From positions 7,042 through 42,864 of the IMG/VR virus record IMGVR_UViG_3300030102_008350: 35,823 nt of DNA; one strand, 5' to 3'. Each line of letters starts with the position of its first letter. The first letter of the stretch is position 1. The position numbers and the translations under genes are program-made. The notes beneath the pieces were generated by a model. That model was not told where the DNA came from. It worked only from the letters and a program-made list of their open reading frames with translations, and made no database searches. The DNA is from a virus. Positions 1 through 6,281 of this stretch are shown piece after piece.

Positions 1-40
1 CCAAGGCACGTAAAGCACCTTTAATTAAACCACCAGCCAT
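1..40 (-). CDS. 5' end of a minus-strand gene cut by the window edge
   Basis: Read on the minus strand, an ATG at 40-38 opens a frame of 13 codons (MAGGLIKGALRAL) that runs off the left edge. The start lies 5 nt after the TAG stop of the upstream membrane-protein gene, so the two are probably co-transcribed. The visible residues are Gly/Ala/Lys-rich, like the amphipathic start of a small phage protein. Too little is visible to assign a function. Confidence 0.5.
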   Translation of the reverse strand, partial: MAGGLIKGALRAL

Positions 41-45
41 TTTAA

Positions 46-303
46 CTATTTTTTAGTAGCTTTAGCAACTGCTTTTTTAACAGTGCTTTTTACAGTATCT
101 TCTACCTTTTCTTCAACTACTGCTTTTGCTTTTGCTTTGCCAATATTAAGTGCTAAAAATTCAACAGCTTTATAAACTTTTGAAACCCAAGTACCTTCTT
201 TAGGTGTTGGAGTTGCAGCACAAAACGCGGCAGCGGCAGCAATAATAGCTGCTACTAGTCCGAACCAAGGTTTATCACTTATAAATTCGAGTATCATATC
301 CAT
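46..303 (-). CDS. Small single-span membrane protein, candidate holin-like protein
   Basis: This 85-residue protein has a short acidic N-terminus, one hydrophobic Ala-rich segment at about residues 13-31, a TPTPKEGTWVSKVYK motif at about 31-45, and a Lys/Ala/Val-rich amphipathic tail ending in KATKK. Small phage membrane proteins with a similar TPTP...LALNIGKAK segment are familiar to me, but I cannot attach a proven function. It sits directly opposite the endolysin gene, separated by 53 bp that carry divergent late boxes, so a holin or other lysis-accessory role is a reasonable guess. A structural or membrane-anchoring role is also possible. A late box 5 nt before the ATG supports this start. 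Confidence 0.65.
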   Translation of the reverse strand: MDMILEFISDKPWFGLVAAIIAAAAAFCAATPTPKEGTWVSKVYKAVEFLALNIGKAKAKAVVEEKVEDTVKSTVKKAVAKATKK

Positions 304-308
304 ACAAC

Positions 309-315
309 TATTTAT
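309..315 (-). promoter_or_regulatory. T4-like late promoter box for the small membrane protein gene
   Basis: On the minus strand the box reads ATAAATA and ends 5 nt before the ATG at 303. T4 late boxes occupy about -13 to -6, so the start of transcription would fall on or next to the A of the start codon. Confidence 0.55.
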
Positions 316-344
316 CTTATTAATAGTATTTTACAACGTTTTAA

Positions 345-351
345 ATAAATA
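345..351 (+). promoter_or_regulatory. T4-like late promoter box for the endolysin gene
   Basis: ATAAATA, then CTTTT, then the ATG at 357. The 5-nt spacing equals that of several minus-strand boxes in the window. No Shine-Dalgarno sequence is visible between box and start. Confidence 0.6.
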
Positions 352-356
352 CTTTT

Positions 357-1097
357 ATGTCACTTAAAGATACTACAAAGAAAATTCAAGAGGCTGTTGG
401 TGCAACAGCAGATGGTATATATGGAAAAAATACCGCATTAAAGATTATTAGTAAATTAGGATTTACTAAAGAAGAGTTAACTAAAATTATACAGAAAAAA
501 ACTGACTCACTTCCAGACGGTGCTTATGGACCTAACACAGCAAAAACTATTCTCGAGGCATTAGGCTTAAGTGAAACTCCAGCTGTAGTTGAGGTCGCAT
601 CAAGTGCTGTCGACGGGTCATATCCTGAAGTAAGTAAACCTTCACCAAACATCTCATCATCAAGAATAAGACCTGAAGGTGTAGTTTTACATCACTCTTC
701 TGGTTCTTATGCCGGGTCAGTTAGTTGGATATGTCAATCTAAGTCACAAGTATCATATCACTGTATAATTGATACAAATGGTGAAAGGACTATTTTTGCT
801 GATGATGACCGTAGATGTTGGCACGCTGGTAAATCAAACTTTAATGGCAGAACAAACTGTAACGGATTTTTATTAGGATTAGCATTTAGTGGAAATACTA
901 ATGCTAGAGAGCTAACTGATGATGAAGTTGCATCTGCAGTTGAATGGTTGGTACCAAGATTTGAAAAGTGGGGATGGCCTAAAGATTTATCTACAGTTAC
1001 TACACATAGGGAAATATCTCCTGGTAGAAAAGATGATATAGATTCTAAGGCAGAAGCTAAATTAAGAAGTGCATTAGAAGCTGCGCTTAATAAATAA
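357..1097 (+). CDS. Endolysin: N-acetylmuramoyl-L-alanine amidase with N-terminal binding repeats
   Basis: This 246-residue protein would cleave the amide bond between N-acetylmuramic acid and L-alanine in peptidoglycan at lysis. Residues about 5-70 hold two short related units (each with D-G-x-Y-G-x-N-T-A) resembling peptidoglycan-binding repeats. A linker follows, then an Amidase_2/PGRP catalytic domain from about 100 to 240. Likely zinc ligands are H112 or H113 in VVLHHSSG, H217 in TTHREISPGRKDD, and D226 or D227; K225 matches the conserved lysine of the family. H135 (SYHCIID) and H156 (WHAGK) are also typical. No signal peptide is visible, so export would need a holin. It diverges from a candidate holin-like gene. 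Domain identity is strong; the ligand assignment is by motif only. Confidence 0.9.
   Translation: MSLKDTTKKIQEAVGATADGIYGKNTALKIISKLGFTKEELTKIIQKKTDSLPDGAYGPNTAKTILEALGLSETPAVVEVASSAVDGSYPEVSKPSPNISSSRIRPEGVVLHHSSGSYAGSVSWICQSKSQVSYHCIIDTNGERTIFADDDRRCWHAGKSNFNGRTNCNGFLLGLAFSGNTNARELTDDEVASAVEWLVPRFEKWGWPKDLSTVTTHREISPGRKDDIDSKAEAKLRSALEAALNK
1090..1096 (+). promoter_or_regulatory. Possible late box within the end of the endolysin gene
   Basis: ATAAATA overlaps the endolysin stop codon and ends 5 nt before the ATG at 1102, the same spacing as other late boxes here. In such AT-rich DNA this one could be chance, because the gene can also be read through from upstream. Confidence 0.35.
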
Positions 1098-1101
1098 TTA
1101 T

Positions 1102-1302
1102 ATGATTAGAAGGCTAACAGAAAATAGTGTAAAAGTTTGTTGCGGCAAGCAAGGCTGCCCAGTAATCGAAAAAATTGATGATGACAATTATAAGGTTACA
1201 GATGATGATGGGAATACTATTATAGTCAAAAAAGAAGAGTTAAAGCTTATGGGAGATGCTGTCAATGCTATTGACGGTGATGAAGAACTTCTCTGTGGCT
1301 GA
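1102..1302 (+). CDS. Conserved-looking small protein of unknown function
   Basis: A 66-residue acidic protein with a CCGKQGCPV segment at residues 13-21 (three cysteines) followed by alternating Asp-rich and beta-prone segments (DDDNYKVTDDDGNTIIV). The cysteines could bind a metal, but only this one cluster is present. It starts 4 nt after the endolysin stop and overlaps the next gene. I recall similar short proteins in marine T4-like phages but no function for them. Confidence 0.65.
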   Translation: MIRRLTENSVKVCCGKQGCPVIEKIDDDNYKVTDDDGNTIIVKKEELKLMGDAVNAIDGDEELLCG

Positions 1303-1585
1303 TTTAATATTCTACACCTTAGCTTCTTATGGCCTCTGTTATATATTAATGGAGGGAAAGATTTTTAATTTTGTTAGAGACAAAATTACTAAGATCAAAT
1401 TTTTTAAGGATTTGTTGAATTGCTCTCTTTGCACAGGTTTCTGGACAGGTCTCGTCATAGGAACTTATGCTAGCAGTTACAATAATATTCTTTTTGCTTT
1501 GTATAGCAGTAGCAGTTGCTATCTTATCTATCTAGTTAATAGCATACTACTCAACAAAGTGTACCCTACTGAGAAAGAGAAATAA
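1280..1585 (+). CDS. Small integral membrane protein with a CSLCTGFWTG motif
   Basis: The chosen ATG at 1280 gives 101 residues; an ATG at 1256 would add eight but deepen the overlap with the preceding gene to 47 nt. Hydrophobic segments lie near the N-terminus (ADLIFYTLASYGLCYIL) and in two stretches of the C-terminal half. Between them is NCSLCTGFWTGLV, a Cys-x-x-Cys followed by a G-F-W-x-G turn that resembles DUF1360-type phage membrane proteins. Function is unknown. Its 3' end overlaps the convergent gene by 20 nt. Confidence 0.65.
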   Translation: MKNFSVADLIFYTLASYGLCYILMEGKIFNFVRDKITKIKFFKDLLNCSLCTGFWTGLVIGTYASSYNNILFALYSSSSCYLIYLVNSILLNKVYPTEKEK

Positions 1586-1934
1586 TATGCTCTTTCAATC
1601 TAGACAACTGTTCGAGAGCATAATACATACCATCATCGTTAGCTTCTTCTTGAAGCTCTTCTATCTTTTCTAGCACATCTAAGTTAATTATTTCAGCTGC
1701 TTCAACTTCTTCATCAGCAATTATAGCTACAGTAGGTGTTTGATAATAGCCAGCTTGACCTGCCTCGTATTGAGAATACCCTCCAGCACCTGGATATGCA
1801 GTTGGTAATTGACCTTTACGATAAGAATAACCGGGAGAAGAAATATTTGCAGTATATTTAGCATTAGGTCCAGGGTTATAATCTAAACCCCTATAACCTT
1901 CATATATCTTTTGTATCTTCTCAAAATCGTTCAC
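1566..1934 (-). CDS. Hypothetical phage protein with GTG start
   Basis: The 122-residue frame starts with GTG at 1934-1932 (no ATG fits), 5 nt after an ATAAATA late box. The N-terminal half is Tyr/Gly/Pro-rich (YNPGPNAKY, AYPGAGGYSQY), a low-complexity composition often seen in virion-associated proteins. The C-terminal half (about 75-122) is acidic and predicted helical (EVEAAEIINLDVLEKIEEL), possibly a coiled coil. The late box suggests expression with structural genes. I do not recognise the family. Confidence 0.6.
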   Translation of the reverse strand: MNDFEKIQKIYEGYRGLDYNPGPNAKYTANISSPGYSYRKGQLPTAYPGAGGYSQYEAGQAGYYQTPTVAIIADEEVEAAEIINLDVLEKIEELQEEANDDGMYYALEQLSRLKEHIISLSQ

Positions 1935-1939
1935 ATATA

Positions 1940-1946
1940 TATTTAT
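1940..1946 (-). promoter_or_regulatory. T4-like late box for the 1566-1934 gene
   Basis: The minus-strand sequence ATAAATA ends 5 nt before the GTG start at 1934. Its first base coincides with the first base of the -35 hexamer of the opposing early promoter, so the two promoters overlap back to back. Confidence 0.55.
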
Positions 1947-1973
1947 TGAAAAAATAATGTTTTACTATATAAT
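1946..1973 (+). promoter_or_regulatory. Sigma70-like early promoter for the phosphoribosyltransferase gene
   Basis: TTGAAA at 1946-1951, a 16-bp spacer, and a perfect TATAAT at 1968-1973. Only 5 nt separate the -10 element from the ATG at 1979, which puts the predicted transcription start at or inside the start codon. The same arrangement recurs at 9192-9219. Confidence 0.65.
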
Positions 1974-1978
1974 ATGTT

Positions 1979-2416
1979 ATGGAAGTTACAAAGTTTACAT
2001 TTGACGAACTTAATATGCTATCTAGATATATAGCTAGTAGAGCTAAAAAATATAATTTTACACATATAGTTGGTATAGCGCGCGGGGGTATTATACCTGC
2101 TACTATCATTAGCTACGTTTTAGATATACCGTTAGTTACATGCAACGTTAGCTCATATGATGATACTATTAAAGGTCAGTTAACTGTACAAGATGATTTA
2201 AATATATCTAAGTTTACTAAAGACAGTAATATTTTAATTGTAGATGATATTTGTGATACTGGTGATACTATAGATTGGGTAACTAATAAACTAATTACAG
2301 CCAATATAAAGCATGAAACTGCTTGCATCTTTACTAAGAAAAAACATATAGAAAGATTAAAGTTTTATGGAAATGTAGTATCTGAAAATAAATGGATTGT
2401 TTTTCCGTGGGAGTAG
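1979..2416 (+). CDS. Type I phosphoribosyltransferase (purine PRTase-like)
   Basis: This 145-residue protein carries the PRPP-binding signature ILIVDDICDTGDT at about residues 85-97, with the two acidic residues that contact the ribose of PRPP. Upstream, GIARGGIIPA (about 32-41) matches the conserved loop that binds pyrophosphate in this fold. The C-terminal WIVFPWE is typical of xanthine/hypoxanthine-guanine PRTases of the Gpt type. It probably salvages purine bases to nucleotides, fitting the neighbouring ribonucleotide reductase genes. Substrate cannot be fixed from sequence. It is the first gene of the plus-strand block and has its own sigma70-like promoter. Confidence 0.85.
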   Translation: MEVTKFTFDELNMLSRYIASRAKKYNFTHIVGIARGGIIPATIISYVLDIPLVTCNVSSYDDTIKGQLTVQDDLNISKFTKDSNILIVDDICDTGDTIDWVTNKLITANIKHETACIFTKKKHIERLKFYGNVVSENKWIVFPWE

Positions 2417-2430
2417 ATTAATATAATATA

Positions 2431-2799
2431 ATGGCAAGTAGACGAATAACGTGTTTAATAACTGGTAAGAGCTATACTTATAGTCAAGATTACTATGATA
2501 AAAAAGTTAAAGACTATATAGATGAAGATAACCTTAAAAAATATTTTATAACGCAAAAAGCTAAAAATTATCTCAATAAAGGTTATTCGATTCAAGAGAT
2601 AAGAAACATATTAAATGTTAATGAAGAAAATTTACCTACTGCTGATTCTCATGTGTTAGTAGAACTTATTGAGTTTCATAAGATTCAAGCATCTCAAACG
2701 GCTAAAAAAATATCAAATACTTTAAACTTTGCCACACATAAATCCGATCCAGAGGTAACCCATTTTATAAATAATATAAGAGATTATGAACAAGACTAA
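2431..2799 (+). CDS. Conserved phage protein of unknown function
   Basis: A 122-residue basic, mostly helical protein. Its N-terminus RRITCLITGKSYTYSQDYYDKKV resembles a short protein I recall from marine T4-like phages; the first ten or so residues may form a beta hairpin. No catalytic motif is evident. It starts 14 nt after the phosphoribosyltransferase stop; a TATAAT lies 3 nt before the ATG but without a well-placed -35. Its last 14 nt overlap the next gene. Confidence 0.7.
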   Translation: MASRRITCLITGKSYTYSQDYYDKKVKDYIDEDNLKKYFITQKAKNYLNKGYSIQEIRNILNVNEENLPTADSHVLVELIEFHKIQASQTAKKISNTLNFATHKSDPEVTHFINNIRDYEQD

Positions 2800-3016
2800 A
2801 CAATTTATCGCACAGCAGGGCTCGAATACTACAGTAAAAATATTTGAAGCGGGAACCGGACAATTATATAGAGTTATTACTGTTGGTGGTAATATTGTAT
2901 CTCAACCTTACATAGCAGGTCATATTATGACTGTAACGGTCGAGTCAGCAGGAAAAAAGCATGTAAAGACATTTGCTCTCCCTCATGGTAGCTTAAAAAC
3001 TTCAGTCCCAGTATAA
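2786..3016 (+). CDS. Small beta-rich protein of unknown function
   Basis: A 76-residue protein made mainly of alternating hydrophobic/polar stretches (TTVKIFEAGTGQLYRVITV, HIMTVTVESAGKKHVKTFAL), suggesting a small beta barrel or sandwich. There are no cysteines or membrane segments. The start overlaps the previous gene by 14 nt, which suggests translational coupling. It sits directly before nrdB. I do not recognise a function. Confidence 0.65.
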   Translation: MNKTKQFIAQQGSNTTVKIFEAGTGQLYRVITVGGNIVSQPYIAGHIMTVTVESAGKKHVKTFALPHGSLKTSVPV

Positions 3017-3029
3017 GTAGAATCAGGTA

Positions 3030-4013
3030 ATGGACGGAAGTACTATTTTTACAGAGCAGCTATCAAGAAAACCTAACATGTATCCATGGACAGATCAGTT
3101 CATTGAAGCTATGCATAATGGGTTTTGGACTGATAAGGAGTTTTCATTTAAATCAGATATTCAACAATTTAAAGTTGAACTTTCAGATCAAGAGCGAGAG
3201 ATAATTGTACGTACTTTATCTGCGATTGGTCAGATTGAAGTAGCAGTTAAAACATTTTGGGCTAAGTTAGGAGAGAATCTACCTCACCCATCATTATCAG
3301 ATTTAGGTTTTGTTATGGCTAACGTTGAAGTTATTCACAATAATGCGTATGAAAGACTCATAAGTATACTAGGATTAGAAGAAGTCTTTGAAGAAAATCT
3401 TAAATTAGAATGGATACAAGGAAGAGTAAATTATCTTAGAAAATATACTCATAAATTTTACAAAAATAGTAAGAAGCAATATCTTTACGCTCTAATACTT
3501 TTTACTCTTTTTGTAGAAAATGTTTCTTTGTTCTCACAATTCTATATAATAAATTGGTTTGCTAGAAATAAAAACGTATTAAAAGATACAGATCAGCAAG
3601 TTAAGTATACTAGAAACGAAGAAAATATTCACGCATTAGTTGGTATGAAGATTATTAACACTATACGTGACGAGAGTCCAGAGCTATTCGATGACGAGTT
3701 AGAAGAAAGAATACTGCATGAAGCTGAAGAAGCGCTTAAAGCTGAAAGTAAAATTGTAGACTGGATGGTCAATGGGTATAAAGAGACGGGGTTAAATGCT
3801 ACTCTTTTAAAAGGTTTTATAAAGAATAGAATTATTAATTCATTAGAACAAATAGGATTTAAAGCTCCGTTTGAGATTGATAATGATGCTTTAGAGGCTA
3901 CAATGTGGTTTGAAGAGGAGTTAATGGGTAATAATATGGCAGATTTTTTCCATACAAGACCTACCGAATACTCTAAGAAAAACCAATCATTTGACGAAGA
4001 CGATTTATTTTAA
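3030..4013 (+). CDS. nrdB: Class Ia ribonucleotide reductase, small (beta) subunit
   Basis: A 327-residue ferritin-like protein that would house the di-iron/tyrosyl radical cofactor for reducing ribonucleotides to deoxyribonucleotides. Metal-ligand pattern: likely first acidic ligand E70 (IGQIEVAV), E100 and H103 in EVIHNNAY, E163 (FVENV), E198 and H201 in RNEENIHAL. Y107 sits four residues after H103, the spacing of the radical tyrosine in Escherichia coli NrdB, so a normal tyrosyl radical is expected. It is shorter than bacterial NrdB (about 375). It is followed by nrdA after one nucleotide. A weak AGG lies just before the start. Confidence 0.93.
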   Translation: MDGSTIFTEQLSRKPNMYPWTDQFIEAMHNGFWTDKEFSFKSDIQQFKVELSDQEREIIVRTLSAIGQIEVAVKTFWAKLGENLPHPSLSDLGFVMANVEVIHNNAYERLISILGLEEVFEENLKLEWIQGRVNYLRKYTHKFYKNSKKQYLYALILFTLFVENVSLFSQFYIINWFARNKNVLKDTDQQVKYTRNEENIHALVGMKIINTIRDESPELFDDELEERILHEAEEALKAESKIVDWMVNGYKETGLNATLLKGFIKNRIINSLEQIGFKAPFEIDNDALEATMWFEEELMGNNMADFFHTRPTEYSKKNQSFDEDDLF

Positions 4014-4014
4014 T

Positions 4015-5661
4015 ATGAAAGATTATAGCTGGCTTAACGCTGATTCGAGAAAATTTCTCAAGCGAGGTTATTTAGAAGAAGACGAGACTGCAGAAGAGAG
4101 AATAGAGACAATAGCAAAAACTGCTGAAAAGTATCTTAAAATAAAAGGTTTCGCAGGTAAGTTTACTGACTATATGTCTAAAGGGTATTATTCTCTTTCA
4201 TCTCCTATATGGTCTAACTTCGGTAAGAAAAGAGGTTTACCTATTTCATGCTTTGGTAGTTATATTCCCGATGATATGGAGAAGATTTTAACTAAAGTAT
4301 CTGAAGTGGGTACTATGTCTAAAGTAGGAGGTGGTACTTCTGGATACTTTGGAGCTGTAAGACCTAGAGGAGCTCCTATTTCTTCTGGTGGAGCTGCTAC
4401 TGGAGTACATCATCAACTTACAGTATTTGATGCACTTATAAATTATGTTTCACAGAGTAATGTAAGACGTGGTTCATTTGCAGCTTATTTACCTGTAGAG
4501 CATGATGATATAGAAGAGTTTTTAAGAATAAGATCTGAAGGAGACCCTATTCAAGATTTATCATTTGGTGTTTGTATAACAGATGAATGGATGCAATCAG
4601 TTGTAGATGGTGATAAAGATAAGCGTAAGTTATGGGCTAATATTATTAAGAAGCGATATGAGACTGGCTATCCTTATATATTCTGGACTGATACAGCTAA
4701 TAACAACGCTCCGCAGGTATATAAAGATAATAAGAAAAAAATTCATGCAAGTAATCTTTGTACTGAAATCTTTTTATCTACAGATGAAGATGAATCATTT
4801 GTATGTGACTTATCTTCTATTAACTTAGCTAAATGGGATGATATAAAAGAAACTGATGCAATAGAGACGTTAGTGTACTTTTTAGACGCTGTAATGTCTG
4901 AATTTATTAAAAAGACAGAAGGGGTAAAGTATATGGAAGCTCCTCATAACTTTGCTGTAAGACAGCGCGCTATTGGAGTAGGTGTATTAGGTTGGCATTC
5001 ATATTTACAGTCAAAGATGATTGCATTTGAATCATTATTTGCTAAAGGCATAAATCAAGAAATATTTGTATTAATGAAAGAACGTTGTGATAAAGCAACA
5101 GCTGAGTTAGCAGAGCTATTTGGTGAGCCAGAATTGTGTAAGGGTTATGGAATTAGAAACGCTACTACTATGGCTATAGCTCCTACTACTAGTAGCTCAT
5201 TTATCTTAGGTCAGATATCTCCTTCAATAGAACCTTTAAACTCTAACTATTTTGTAAAAGATTTAGCTAAGGGTAAGTTTACTTTCCGTAATCCACATTT
5301 AGTTAATCTGCTAAAAGAGAAGGATAAAGATGATGCTACTACATGGAAAAGTATTTTAAATCACGGAGGTAGTGTTCAGCATTTAAAATTTTTATCTGAA
5401 GAAGAAAAAGATGTTTTTAAAACGTTTGGTGAAATATCACAAAAAGAAATTATTATTCAAGCTTCTATGAGACAGAAGTATATTGATCAAGGTCAATCTT
5501 TAAATCTAATGATACCACCAGAAATTAAGCCGAGAGAAGTTAACGAGCTACTTATATACGCCTGGCAAAGCGGAATTAAGTCGTTATATTATCAAAGAAG
5601 CGCTAACCCAGCTCAAGAACTTGCAAGAAATATATTGAATTGCGCTTCATGTCAAGGCTAA
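4015..5661 (+). CDS. nrdA: Class Ia ribonucleotide reductase, large (alpha) subunit, no ATP cone
   Basis: The ATG at 4015, one nt after the nrdB stop, gives 548 residues; an in-frame ATG at 3991 lies inside nrdB and is less likely. Catalytic residues are visible: C79 (PISCFGSY) and C264 (FVCDLSSINL) as the redox pair, and N247, C249 and E251 in NLCTEIF as the active-site trio that takes the thiyl radical. The glycine-rich loop SKVGGGTSG and the late motif AIAPTTSSS are also present. The C-terminus ends CASCQG, the swinging dithiol that accepts electrons. The protein starts close to the ten-stranded barrel and has no room for the N-terminal ATP-cone of bacterial NrdA (about 760 residues), so dATP feedback is probably absent. 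Confidence 0.93.
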   Translation: MKDYSWLNADSRKFLKRGYLEEDETAEERIETIAKTAEKYLKIKGFAGKFTDYMSKGYYSLSSPIWSNFGKKRGLPISCFGSYIPDDMEKILTKVSEVGTMSKVGGGTSGYFGAVRPRGAPISSGGAATGVHHQLTVFDALINYVSQSNVRRGSFAAYLPVEHDDIEEFLRIRSEGDPIQDLSFGVCITDEWMQSVVDGDKDKRKLWANIIKKRYETGYPYIFWTDTANNNAPQVYKDNKKKIHASNLCTEIFLSTDEDESFVCDLSSINLAKWDDIKETDAIETLVYFLDAVMSEFIKKTEGVKYMEAPHNFAVRQRAIGVGVLGWHSYLQSKMIAFESLFAKGINQEIFVLMKERCDKATAELAELFGEPELCKGYGIRNATTMAIAPTTSSSFILGQISPSIEPLNSNYFVKDLAKGKFTFRNPHLVNLLKEKDKDDATTWKSILNHGGSVQHLKFLSEEEKDVFKTFGEISQKEIIIQASMRQKYIDQGQSLNLMIPPEIKPREVNELLIYAWQSGIKSLYYQRSANPAQELARNILNCASCQG

Positions 5662-5666
5662 TAATT

Positions 5667-6281
5667 ATGAATTGGAAATATACAAATCAAGAAGATACAG
5701 CTGAACAAGCTCCACAATATATAGTAAATGCAGGCGCGTCAGGCAGTGGTTCAGTAACTAAAAGCGTTGAAAATAATATATACTTTTATGGTGATATATT
5801 AGAATCTAATGCGCTAGAGTTAAACGCAGCTTTATTTGAATTAGATAAAAAATTATCTATTAGCGGTGTTTTTTTAGATGTAAAACCTATTATTAATTTA
5901 AGAATTAATTCCTATGGTGGTTCTCTATTTGCTGGGCTAGCAACAGTAGATGTAATTAGAAATCTAAATAGCGAAGTTCATTCATACGTTGAAGGTGCAG
6001 CTGCATCTGCTGCTACTATTATTTCAGTAGCTTGTAGTAAAAGATATATTGGTAAATATTCAAAAATGCTTATTCATCAATTAAGCTCAGGTATATATGG
6101 TAAGTATACAGAGTTAGAAGATGATATGGAAAATAATAAGCACCTTATGACAACTATAAAATCAATATACAAGCAATATACTAAATTACCTATGAAGAAG
6201 CTAGATGAGATATTAAAGCATGATTTATGGTTTGATAGTAAGACATGCTTAGATTACGGACTAGTAGATGAAATAATTTAA
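5667..6281 (+). CDS. ClpP-like serine protease
   Basis: The ATG at 5667, just after the nrdA stop, gives 204 residues; upstream starts would overlap nrdA. The fold is ClpP/crotonase-like. S114 lies in EGAAASAAT (nucleophile), H137 in MLIHQLSSG, and D186 in KHDLWFDS aligns with the ClpP aspartate. NSYGGSLFAG (81-90) matches the oxyanion-hole strand of the family. The N-terminal 35 residues are Gly/Ser-rich and not part of the core. In other phages such proteases process capsid proteins. Here it is coupled to the nucleotide genes rather than head genes, so it may act on host or phage proteins in the cytoplasm. Whether it needs a ClpX/A partner is unknown. Confidence 0.85.
   Translation: MNWKYTNQEDTAEQAPQYIVNAGASGSGSVTKSVENNIYFYGDILESNALELNAALFELDKKLSISGVFLDVKPIINLRINSYGGSLFAGLATVDVIRNLNSEVHSYVEGAAASAATIISVACSKRYIGKYSKMLIHQLSSGIYGKYTELEDDMENNKHLMTTIKSIYKQYTKLPMKKLDEILKHDLWFDSKTCLDYGLVDEII

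Noticed and set aside
1921-2109. Minus-strand frame of 62 codons
   Set aside because: It is antisense to the start of the phosphoribosyltransferase gene, which has a conserved PRPP motif and its own promoter; the antisense frame shows no recognisable feature.
3991-4014. NrdA start at 3991
   Set aside because: It would lie inside the nrdB end; the ATG one base after the nrdB stop gives a normal start with no lost conserved residue.
4607-4828. Plus-strand frame of 73 codons inside nrdA
   Set aside because: It is an out-of-frame shadow inside a strongly conserved enzyme gene.
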